From the NCBI GenBank assembly GCA_973895155.1, contig OZ316896.1, positions 20,026,001 through 20,090,000 of the forward strand: DNA of 64,000 nucleotides, in the 5' to 3' direction. Positions 1 through 9,267 of this stretch are shown here, one piece after another; the first letter of the stretch is position 1; each line of letters starts with the position of its first letter. The stretch is from Marsupella aquatica (lineage: Eukaryota > Marchantiophyta). Under the pieces are notes generated by a model that searched no databases, was not told the origin of the DNA, and saw only the letters and a program-made list of their open reading frames with translations. The translations under genes and the position numbers were made by a program.

Positions 1-204
1 CGTGAGACATCGGTGTGCCAAGCAAGAAATTTAGGGTTTCAAGTGCCAGTACGCAAAATGAGTAGACAAATTTCTCTCCCACTTCAAAAAAAGAGATGAG
101 TACAAGACTGGATGAATCTCAGTTTATCGTTTTCTGAAATGCTTGTGTCTAAAAATCAAAATCCCTATCTCGGCAGATACACAAATTTGGAATAATTTGC
201 TTAA

Positions 205-268
205 CAAAATTTGATTGCCTATGGAATGGACCTTAACAAAACTTGATTGCCTATGGGATGGAGCCTGC
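205..268. repeat. Short tandem duplication, 32-bp unit
   Basis: Two adjacent copies of a unit containing AACAAAA-TTGATTGCCTATGG differ at only a few positions. The surrounding first 300 bases show no convincing gene. The repeat lies just beyond the 3' end of the small minus-strand ORF at 311-580. Confidence 0.75.
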
Positions 269-310
269 ATAAGGATGGTCTTGCACCCAAAAATTGTGCC
301 ATTTGTTTTC

Positions 311-580
311 TCACTTGCCACTTCTCCTCTGTCGCATCATGTCTGCTGTAGCTTTGAACTTGTTCCTGGCCTTAAACCGCACAAGGGGCTCCTCCTTCAT
401 GACAACATTGATAGTCTCCTCCTTCACCACAACATGTAGCGGCGGGGTTAGCAGCTCCTCCTTCATTTCTTGTTTTGCTTGCAGCTCAACCTTAGGTTGG
501 ATGACAGATTCAGCTGGTGAGCTGATATTGGGGCTCGTGGGCCACCTCCTGGTCATGCACTTCTTCTTTGGCCTGGCCAT
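311..580 (-). CDS. Small basic hypothetical protein, 89 aa
   Basis: This ORF begins with ATG at 580 and encodes 89 residues. The N-terminus is strongly basic (MARPKKK, then TRR) and the C-terminus is also basic (RFKARNKFK, RQRR). The middle carries repeated acidic-basic modules of the type KEE (KEELL, KEETI, KEEPL). No known domain is recognised. It lies about 640 bp downstream of the transposon-associated gene at 1218-2755, on the same strand. It could be a second small protein of the same mobile element, an exon of a longer gene, or chance. I favour an element-linked or nuclear-targeted peptide, but without homology this is inference. Confidence 0.3.
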   Translation of the reverse strand: MARPKKKCMTRRWPTSPNISSPAESVIQPKVELQAKQEMKEELLTPPLHVVVKEETINVVMKEEPLVRFKARNKFKATADMMRQRRSGK

Positions 581-1217
581 GAGTTCTACGTTCTTGCGTC
601 ATAGCTGTTGGGTACGTCCCTGTTCAAAGGAATTACAAATTCCAGAAGTTGGCAACGCAAATGGAGTCGACAACACTATCAAGCAGATAAGCTCATCAAA
701 AGCGATATGTCACAATGCGCAATCGGACGCACAAGTAAACTTTAAAACACCAACATGGAACCAAAATCAAAGCGGCACCTGGGTGGAATGTGTGAAGCAG
801 TTGTCTCCAAAGCTGAACCCTTCTCAAAACCGGATGTACAAAGCAAAACCGGAGTATGAGCTCATCGAGGGGCGAAGAACCCTATCGGGGACTCACGAAA
901 GCGAAGGGCAAAAATGGGACCAAAAACGAAGGCACAACCGGACCAATAACATGAGCGAAAGGGGACCAAAATCGTCTGCGACACGTGAGAGAACGAGAGG
1001 GAGAGGGTGAGAGCGATTGATTGGACGTTTCACATAGTATGACAAAAGGCATTGGAACCCAGGTTGAATGCAAGTGTGAGATTACAGTAGCAGCGTTGGG
1101 CAAGCATACGCATGCATGTACTTGAAGACAGGAGGTCAGGAAAAGTGTCACTTCAATTTTATTCATAAGTCAAGACGTATGCAAATTACACTTAGCCTTT
1201 CCGTAGGCGTGCCTATA
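581..1217. other. Intergenic spacer between two minus-strand ORFs
   Basis: This is about 640 bp with open frames on both strands but no recognisable protein and no clear splice pattern. The longer plus-strand frame crossing 294-1010 overlaps the 311-580 ORF and has no recognisable motif, so I see no supported gene here. Confidence 0.5.
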
Positions 1218-2755
1218 CTAGTCCTCAACAAGAGCCATCAAAGCCTTGATCTGCTCATCAGACTTGTTACTTCGGGAGAGTTCAATCAACACTTGAGCCC
1301 TCCTCTCTGCTCTAGACATCTGCCAATGATGGTAGCGATCAAGGCAGGCTTTCTTTTCAGCATTAGCAGAAGTCTCCATCTCCATTTTCAACGCATGCTT
1401 TCGCATCAATCGATCCCTCTTTGTAGCCTCTATAGACGTGTCTAGTCGAGCTTGCCTTTTTTCATCCAATTCAGCCATCTTCCACTTCTCCCGATTTTGG
1501 ATAAGGTCTTTCTTGTACTCTGCCTTTTGTAGAAGCCGCTCTGCATAGATTGTGCAAGGTTGGGCTTTGGAGGGGCAGGTTGCTGGCTGTCGGACTTCTT
1601 TGATGGAGTTTTCTTTGGTGGCTGGTTCTCCTTATTTGCCAAACCCCCAACTGGTTGTCTTGCCGGAGTTTGATTTCTTGCTGGTGTGGCAGATGGTACT
1701 GTTGGGATTTCTGCACTTGAAGCAGTCGCGGTTTCCCTTGGATAGGTCGAATCACCAAAATGGGTTCCTGTACTATCGGCAGCAGGAACCGAATCCCTTG
1801 CAATGTCCATGAGGTCTTCCTCCCAAAAAGCCTCTAAATTGAAATCCATAGTGTCATCAACACCTGCAGGTCCCTCTACAAAACCAAAAAATGATTTGTG
1901 AGATGAGGAGCAAGAATTCAAGTTTATCCAAGTGAGTCAAGTGTTACGGCTGTCGGTCTGCAAAGAATATTGGCATCTCAACATAGAATAGCATTTGTGA
2001 AATAGTATACCAGTCAGAATGATTGTCGGTGAATGAGGGACTGATCCAACATCGTGGAGACCGGTGTCTTCATCTTGGTCCTCATTCGGATCGAAGCTTG
2101 TGAATTCATCAACGTCTATGCCAAAATCACCAGTGCCTTGAGGTGCCACATTAGGCCGTGCTCCAAACAAAGCATGCATCCTCTCAAAATGAGGACATAT
2201 CCTATTTAACTTGTCCTCCAAACAGAGTCTTGCCTCCAAATCATCCTCTATTAGACCCCCTCCACTGGCCATTTTCAACTCACGAGCTTCCTTGTATTTG
2301 GCGACAAACCTGCCAAATCTCTTATTCAGATTAGGCCCAGTGATGTTCCTTGGAAAGTTGTGGGCTTGCAAAGCAACGAGCATCTGCTTAAAAACAGTGG
2401 CCCTGCTCATCGGTCTCCCTTGTATCTTAGTCTTACCTCCACCATGGATCTGGTTGAAATTATCTGGGTTCTCCAACCAGTCCACGATCCATCCATAATC
2501 CTCGTACTTCAACCTGAACTTCTCTCGTCCCCCTGCAACGCTTGTACCATGCGCAAATGTGGACCTGGGAGCCGAAACTCCAGCTTGTACAGGTCGACCT
2601 CCATTTCTCGCCATGTTTAGTGCAGACAACACTGAATGAGGTCCTGAATTGAACGCGATACCTGACAGAGCTTCTGAATTCTGATCGGCAATTGGAGTGT
2701 CTGAATCTGAAATGGCATCGTCGACCTCGCCCATGGTATTAAGCTGATTCTTCAT
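1218..2755 (-). pseudogene. Transposon-associated Myb/SANT-like protein, frameshifted
   Basis: The gene runs leftwards from ATG 2755; the open frame extends further upstream but only by way of a TTG codon. Exon 1 is 2755-2011. An intron with donor GTATAC and acceptor TTTTGTAG separates it from exon 2, which starts at 1875, and the frame joins cleanly (...IILT-EGPAG...). The first part holds a Myb/SANT or trihelix-like DNA-binding region, with a tryptophan segment YGWIVDWLENPDNF, then FVAKYKEARE and the motif ICPHFERMHALFG. I recall this arrangement from plant and oomycete transposon-linked proteins. A low-complexity Pro/Ser/Lys linker follows (ENQPPKKTPSKK). The C-terminal charged coiled coil (1550-1218, ending ALMALVED) is in a different frame from the linker, so a 1-base indel near 1550 breaks the protein. 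In the linker frame translation stops at 1442. It could be a PIF/Harbinger-type accessory protein; the exact superfamily is not certain. Confidence 0.65.
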
Positions 2756-3143
2756 AGCCAGCAATTTTGTTTGAGCTCGACCGACCGCCGCAATGCCGGA
2801 TCAGGAAGTAATGAGCATCGAGAGGGAATACGAGAACGACACACAAAATGAGGGCGATTTTGAATTTGAATGCCGACATTTCGTGCCGAGGTTTTGAGTT
2901 ATTATTGCTACATGGGGCCTGGCGGCAAAAACATTCAGAAATGGAGGGGAACTTTGAGCGGGCCGTTTCCCGTAACTAATGCATTAAGGCATGGGTCAAA
3001 CCCTCCCCCCCCCCCCCTCCGGTCAGGTACCATAGAAGTAACCCGTAACTTGGGTTACGGCAAAAGAGAGTTGCCCTTAACTCAAATGGAAAACCCAGGT
3101 TTGAGACGCCCTAATGCAGTCATATTGTGCAAGGAGAAAGCCC

Positions 3144-3456
3144 TTGGGGCCAACTTGGATATTCGCGAATTTGGGCAACACCAGGTCTGTTGGTGGCCAC
3201 TGGTGTGGATGCTCTAGTAAGCTAGAAAATGAAGAACACATGACGGGTGATGTCTAGGTTTGTCCTATTGCTAAGATTTTTTGTAAATAGGATGGACCAC
3301 TTTATATTCTCAGCATCACAAATAGAGGACCAAGGTTCTACTTTTCTCATGAGTGAAGTGCTCATTTCAAGAAATAGGATAAATTGGGCCAACTTGGATA
3401 TATGCATGAATTTTGGCAGCACCAGGCCTTGTTGCAAGCCTCCAGCGCACATGCTC
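3144..3456. repeat. Diverged direct repeat with possible Harbinger-like terminus
   Basis: Segments near 3148-3216 and 3388-3456 both begin GGGCCAACTTGGATAT, continue with a GAATTT-GGCA-CACCAGG stretch and end ATGCTCT. Read on the minus strand, the first copy ends AGAGCATCCACACCAGTGG, which resembles the GAGCATC-type ends of many plant PIF/Harbinger elements. It may mark the right edge of the element carrying the Myb/SANT-like gene. The interval 2756-3144 contains that gene's upstream region and a run of 14 C (about 3003-3016), with no other gene seen. Confidence 0.5.
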
Positions 3457-3480
3457 TATGCTTGGATGTGAAACCTGGAT

Positions 3481-4735
3481 GGACCTCTAAGTTTGTTAAA
3501 ACGCTCCCATGACTTTTTTACAACAAACTCAGAGACCGTATTCACAATTTATCCATGCTGCTTACAGGGTTTCTATCCACAATCCATGGGAGCATGATTT
3601 TCCAAACGTTTGGAACATATTGAAATTGCAAAAACAAAATCCGTGAAATATGTTGTGTATGAATATGGTACCATTATGTATGTACACGCAAACAGTCATA
3701 GTCTACTGTATAAAAGTGACAGCAAAGAAGGGAGCAAGGGAAAAGAAAGGATGGACCTCTAGGTTTGCCAAATGCTCCTATGGATTCTTTACAACGTCAC
3801 AGAGAGTATTCCCAATCAGTCCATCCTGGTTACAGGGTCATGGGAGCATCACTTTCCAAACATTCGGGACAAATTGAAATTGGAAAAAAAATCAGTGAAA
3901 TATGTTGTGGATACAGTACGGTACCATAATATATGTCCAATATACAGTTGTATTCTCCTGTGGAGAAAGTGGCAGGAAAGGAGGAAGCAATGGAGAAAAG
4001 AATAAACCTCTAGGTTTGCCAAAATGCTCCCATGATTTCTTACAATACCACCCCAGAGGGTATTCCCTACGAGTCCATCCTGGTTGGCTGGTTTCTACTT
4101 CCAAATCAATGTTTGGGAGATCTTCCAATTTACAGACTATCACTGTTTTTATTGTATTTACAAATATGCCCAGAAAAATGTTTGCAGCTTGCAGGGTTAC
4201 ATTGATGAACTTGTCATCCATATACCAAAACCATCACATTATACACACAAAAATGAATTTACATTACTATCACTGTTTTTATTGTATTTACAAATATGCC
4301 CCCAAAAAAGTATACAGTTTCCATGGTTACCTTGATGAACTTGTCATCCATATACAAAAACCATGACATTTTACACACAAAAATGAACCCGTGTCATGTT
4401 GTACATTAAAGAAATTTGTCACACTATTGTCACTTACCATCTTAAGTGGCAAAGTACTGAAAAGTGAAAATGAAGCCCCTAACAGACCTCTAGGTTTGTC
4501 AAAATGCTCCCATTCATTTCTGCAACTCAGATGGACCCCATTTTCTTCTGGCCATGGGAGCATCATTTTCAGGGAAAAGTTGCTTGAAAAAACAAAATCC
4601 ATGAAATACCTTGTGGATACGGAAAGGTACCATAAAGTATGTACATGAGTACCTATAGTACATCAATCGAATCATACTGTAGAGAAAGTATTATACGATT
4701 GCGGGAAAGAAGGAAACAAGGGAAAAGAAAGAACG
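3481..4735. mobile_element. Array of four MITE-like fold-back units
   Basis: Four head-to-tail units start at about 3481, 3753, 4006 and 4484, each with GACCTCTA(A/G)GTTTG followed by AAA-TGCTCCCATG or close variants. In units 1, 2 and 4 this arm is matched about 50-75 bp later by the inverted sequence CATGGGAGCAT-(A/C)-TTTTCC (3585-3607, 3839-3861, 4553-4570). Each of these units can therefore fold into a hairpin. Beyond the hairpin the units share AAAATC-GTGAAATA, GGTACCAT and a purine-rich tail with GGGAAAAGAAAG. Unit 3 keeps the left arm (4014-4034) but has lost the right arm, its interior being occupied by a 130-bp tandem duplication. No coding capacity is seen. Confidence 0.7.
4136..4392. 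repeat. 130-bp tandem duplication inside a fold-back unit
   Basis: Two copies offset by 130 bp begin ACTATCACTGTTTTTATTG and share ACAAATATGCCC, GATGAACTTGTCATCC and ACACACAAAAATGAA. They differ by scattered substitutions, so the duplication is not recent. It lies in the third fold-back unit and explains why that unit is longer than the others. Confidence 0.85.
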
Positions 4736-4765
4736 AGCGTGCGCGACACGAAGCACCACGACGAG

Positions 4766-4768
<3 letters not shown>

Positions 4769-4796
<28 letters not shown>

Positions 4797-4798
4797 CC
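4769..4798. repeat. AATC microsatellite
   Basis: About seven uninterrupted copies of AATC, followed by AACC. It sits at the boundary between the fold-back array and the more GC-rich sequence upstream of ATG4. Confidence 0.9.
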
Positions 4799-4859
4799 AA
4801 ATCACACACATTCGTTCATTCTTTCCCGGACGATGATGCTGATGCATGAAGCTTTCTAG

Positions 4860-5899
4860 CCTTCCTCCCGCACGGCACCGAAAGACTGAAGCGCAAACGC
4901 GAACGCAACAATCAGGCGATGGATTGCGAACCTCTGCGGATTACAGCGAAATCGTCAACATCGAAACGCGGGTGAGAAATTTCCTTGTCTGCGCAATGTG
5001 GTGGTATAATGGAGCTTTGTAGGGCAGGCTTGGTGTGAATCGAGGAGACGGAGATCTCTCTGTCTGGACAACGATCTGATGTAGCGATTGCGTGCTGAGC
5101 GCCTCGGATTTCTGTGAAGAGCGATTTTCGTCATGGTGCCGCTGTTTTCTGTGAAATTTCGACTCGATTTGGGACTTTGTGGTGTGCGGGCTTTTTCGGG
5201 TTTGGATACAGAGCCGATTTTTAGGTTCCAGGGAGAAGATTGTTTGTCTCTGGTTTGATTTTGTGGCCCCGATTTGCATCTGTTCGTGGGGAGGAGGGAA
5301 GGCTTGGATCTGTTTGCGACTGCAATGGGGATCGGCCGAGGTCGGACGAGAAGCGTTTCCGATTGATCCGCCTAAAGCGTTTTGATGATTGTGCCCCGCG
5401 AATAACATGCATATTCTCGAGATGCGTGCTGGCCTTTTCCAGAAGCCGTGGATGGCCGGAAAGTAGGGTTTTCGGATCAGTTCTTGGGATGCATCTGGCT
5501 CACCGATATATGGTGTCTGCAATTTGGTCGGGTTGTTAGGCAGAGGGACGCGAGCCCGACCTCGTAGGGCAATTGAGGCTTCTTTGTCCGTCGGGGATCG
5601 GTGGATTTCGGGCCCAGCAGGAACTCAAGTTGGACGCAGAGGTGGTCAATGTGACGGGGCTGCCCCGCGAAGTTCTGGTTATTTCGGCATTGTGCGCAGC
5701 TGATGGTTTCAGTCTCGTTTCCCAAAGTCAAATTGACAGAAATAGAGAGGAGTTTGTCACGCTTATCCCAAGTCGATGACAAATAAACTAAAGCGGGAGG
5801 AGCAGCACAGTGAAGAACGATACTTACATTCAACCCTGGGACAGAAAGGTTACAAAACTGACGCACTTACAGGCCACCAAGTCTCTCTTTCTGGGCGCG
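4860..5899 (+). promoter_or_regulatory. Likely ATG4 upstream and 5' leader region
   Basis: Base composition rises in GC from about 4860 to the ATG4 start. Open frames occur on both strands here (for example 5240-5539 and 4941-5522), but none shows a recognisable protein. The plus-strand frame of ATG4 exon 1 is open upstream to 5810 without an ATG. A polypyrimidine-poor acceptor CTTACAG at 5871-5877 could close an intron in the leader. An additional N-terminal coding exon in this interval is possible, since flowering-plant ATG4 proteins are longer at the N-terminus. No TATA box or start site is claimed. Confidence 0.4.
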
Positions 5900-8800
5900 A
5901 TGGAGAGGCAATTTAGGCGCCTTCATGACAGATTCTGGGGGACGAAATGGAGCAGTAGTACGGCACCCGACAGTCCCGTGTGGGTCTTGGGTGTCTGCTA
6001 CAAATTGTCGTCGTCAGCCGAGAGTGGGGATGAGTCGACGGCACCACCCCAGGATGTCAATGAATTTCTCCAGGATTTTAGTTCGAGGATATGGCTCACT
6101 TATCGCCGAGGTAACACTTCTCGATAACACTTGGCGATTATCCCTTCGTGTTCGGTCTGTTTTCACCGAAATGCACGCCATAACGATACAGAAAGGCAGA
6201 CTTGTCGGATTGGACTATGCTTTTCCGTTATGATGGGCTTGCAATGATGGAGTTTATACGAGAAGAATACTGTGGCAACGATGTCGAATGAATATTGTTA
6301 ATATTTTGAACAGTTATTCTGCAAGATTATGACTTGTTGTGCTTTTGTTGGAGTTCTTACAGGTTTCGAAGCACTAGGCCCAACAAAGCTCACAAGTGAT
6401 GTGGGCTGGGGTTGCATGCTTCGCAGTGGCCAGATGCTTCTCGCCCAGGTGAATACCCCCATTTGCTTTATGTCTTGAGGTGTCTCATTTTGCACCTATA
6501 CAGCATGCGTTTTGGCTTAATTTATTCATATGCTGGTCGATGTTTTATAGTGGTGATGAACCGATTGCTTTAGCATGAAATTTATGAGTCTACAGGTCAA
6601 AGCTTCCTCAATTTCTGCTCCAGTAGGTCCGTTTCCAGACCCAGGTATCTTCATTGTCTGAAACGGTTAAAAATTGATGGCATCCTTGTAGGCTCTGGTC
6701 TGCCATTATCTCAGGAGGGAGTGGCGACGGGACCCAGAACAGGTAAAGCTTCCAGATAGCTCTAAGGATGCTTGATCTGATAGACAGCTATACTCGTCGA
6801 ACACCCGTGGGAAAATATATGTACACCTTTTGTGGTTCAATTCGCTATGAGTAATGTCCTAGACCATCGATTGCTTAGTTATTGACGGAATATATGATAT
6901 TATGATTGGCCTTCTGTGAATGTATCAATTTGAATGTATGTTTTTCTTTCGATCACAACTCAAACTGATTAATGATTATCTCTTATTGTTGGCATTTCAG
7001 CCGCATGAACAGAAATATTTGGAAATTCTGCAAAGCTTTGGAGACTCTCTTGAGGAATCATCCCCTTTTTCAATCCATAACCTACTGGAAGCAGGAAGCC
7101 CTAATGGTTTAGTTGCCGGCTCATGGTTGGGTCCCTACGCCCTTTGTCGTGCAATTGAGGCACTTGCAATTCGCGACACGCAGAGTTGGGAACATGGGAC
7201 ACGTAAGCGCGCACTTCCAATGGCTGTGTGTGTTGTATCCGGGGATGCAGAAGGAGAACGAGGTGGTGCCCCGGTACTTTGCATTGAGGATATTGCTGAG
7301 TTGTGTGCTGATTGGGAGAAAGGTTCTGGCAAATGGGCTCCACTTTTACTGTTGGTGCCACTTGTCCTGGGTGTGGACAAGGTCAATCCACGGTAAGATC
7401 CCGTTAGGTTTCTGATTAGGTATTTAGATCATCCAGTTTTAAGTGTTGCTTGGAATCCCAACTTTCTTGTTATGTGGCTCTTTGGGTAACTATGATATGA
7501 AAGTCTCCGTGTATCAGTGGATACCTTGGTCCGGGTCTGTTTGTGTGAAGTTTGCTTACATAAATTTGTGGAAGATCTGTCCAGTTGAAAGTATTTTGTC
7601 TCCATTAGTAAAACAATTCGTGGCAAGAAGTGTCTACCAGATTGCAGTAACAGAATATTTTAAACCAACGTTGTCGCCAGCTGGTTTGTTATATATGTAA
7701 ATGAAGAAGAAAATGTACTTGACTGGATGGACTGTAGCATTGAGAGATGTGGAACATCCGATCGCCATTGCCATTTGATATATGCAAGATTGTCAGTTGG
7801 GTACATTTGATGTTTCGAGTCTGTTGATGGAATTATGAATTGTCTTACTGGTCAAGTGTTCTCCCGGACTTAACAAAGGTGTGGTTTCTTTTTCTCTCCC
7901 AGGTATTTGCCGTCTTTAAGGGCAACTTTTTGCTTTCCGCAAAGTTTGGGCATTGCCGGGGGCAAACCAGGAGCATCAACCTATCTTGTGGGTATCCAAG
8001 ATGATCAGGCTCTATACTTGGATCCACATGAAGTGCAGCAGGTCCTTTTCTCTCTCTCATAATTGGTTGGTGGTTTCCTGACCACCAGACAGTTCTCCTT
8101 GGCTTTTGGCTGTTGAAACTCATGTTAAGTTTGTTACAGTGACGTACGTCCAGGTGCTCAGCATAGGACGACCAAATTTCCTTCAATGCAGAGCGTATGT
8201 AATAGGATAATGAAATACTTTGGTGTATGGTCCCCAGGGACATGGGACATGAGAGGCCACACGACGGGAACTAAAACATAGTTTCGTGGGGATTTGTTGT
8301 TCTTTTGGCTTTTTAGGCCTTCAGGGTACTTAATTATATCCTTTTGTGGCACCTAGGAAAGACATGTGAAGAACAGAAATGTAGTTGACAAAGGAGGCAA
8401 GTAGGCTGTTGTTGTCTCGGTGCTTGATGATTCCCAAGCGACCTGTAGCCACCGCGTTGTAGGAATGAATCTAGTAGAAAAGTGAGGGAGAGTAACTGAA
8501 GGAGGGTTTTGATTGCTTTCTTGTAGTTGGACAGGTTGTGAGGACTAGTCCAGATGATGGTGTGAAGGTGGATACCAGCTCCTATCACTGCAGGTTCGTC
8601 CTTCAATTTGCTATTAATTCACGAACGTCTTGGGACATTGATCGTAGGCAGTCGTTCAAGAATAGGTTGATGAAAGTGATGATGCAGTTGACAAAATTAC
8701 TGATTAGAAAGTGATTTGGACAGTGTTGTGCGGCGAATGGCGCTGGATGCCATTGATCCATCACTCGCTCTTGGCTTCTACTGTCGAGACAAGGGTATAA

Positions 8801-9267
8801 TCCTTTCCAAACTCTATGAAAGTATGATTGAAATTTGAATCTTGAGATTACTTAATCAGGAGAGTTAAAAAGTGAAGACTAAACGGTAGCCGCTGCAGGT
8901 GATATATTTCTCTCGAATAACAGTTCACCACGGAATTTGTTTTCAACTTGACATGTCGGTATTTGTTAGGTGCACATTGGGTCTTGGGAGTCTAGTCATG
9001 AGTTGGAAAGCATATTAGATTTTCTTAACACATCAATGGTTTTTTGCTTTCTCAGCTGAGTTTGAGGATCTGTGTACGCGTTCGTCAGAACTTGCCAAGG
9101 AATCAAATGGGGCCCCCATGTTCACTGTAGCACAGAGCAGAAGCAGAAAGCTTACAAGTGACTTGAGCTTCGGGAAGCTCAGGCTGGATGGCCAAGACTC
9201 CACTTCAGGGGACACTGAAAATGTAGACGTTGCTTCCACTTCAGAGGACGACTGGCAACTTCTTTAA
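5900..9267 (+). CDS. ATG4: ATG4 cysteine protease (autophagy, peptidase C54)
   Basis: ATG4 cleaves the C-terminus of ATG8 to expose its glycine and later removes ATG8 from phosphatidylethanolamine on autophagosomes; it acts in the cytosol. Eight exons are read: 5900-6110, 6363-6448, 6692-6742, 7001-7392, 7903-8041, 8535-8593, 8724-8794, 9056-9267. They sum to 1221 nt, or 406 aa in one frame. Family signatures are [13 protein letters not shown], then [15 protein letters not shown] with catalytic Cys88, [25 protein letters not shown], and YLDPHEVQQ with catalytic Asp287 and His289. [13 protein letters not shown] follows. The protein ends EDDWQLL, a C-terminal acidic W-x-x-L motif fitting an ATG8-interacting motif. 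The start at 5900 is the first ATG in the frame; the N-terminus is shorter than in Arabidopsis, so an upstream exon may be missing. The fifth intron has an unusual donor, GTCCTT. Confidence 0.95.
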
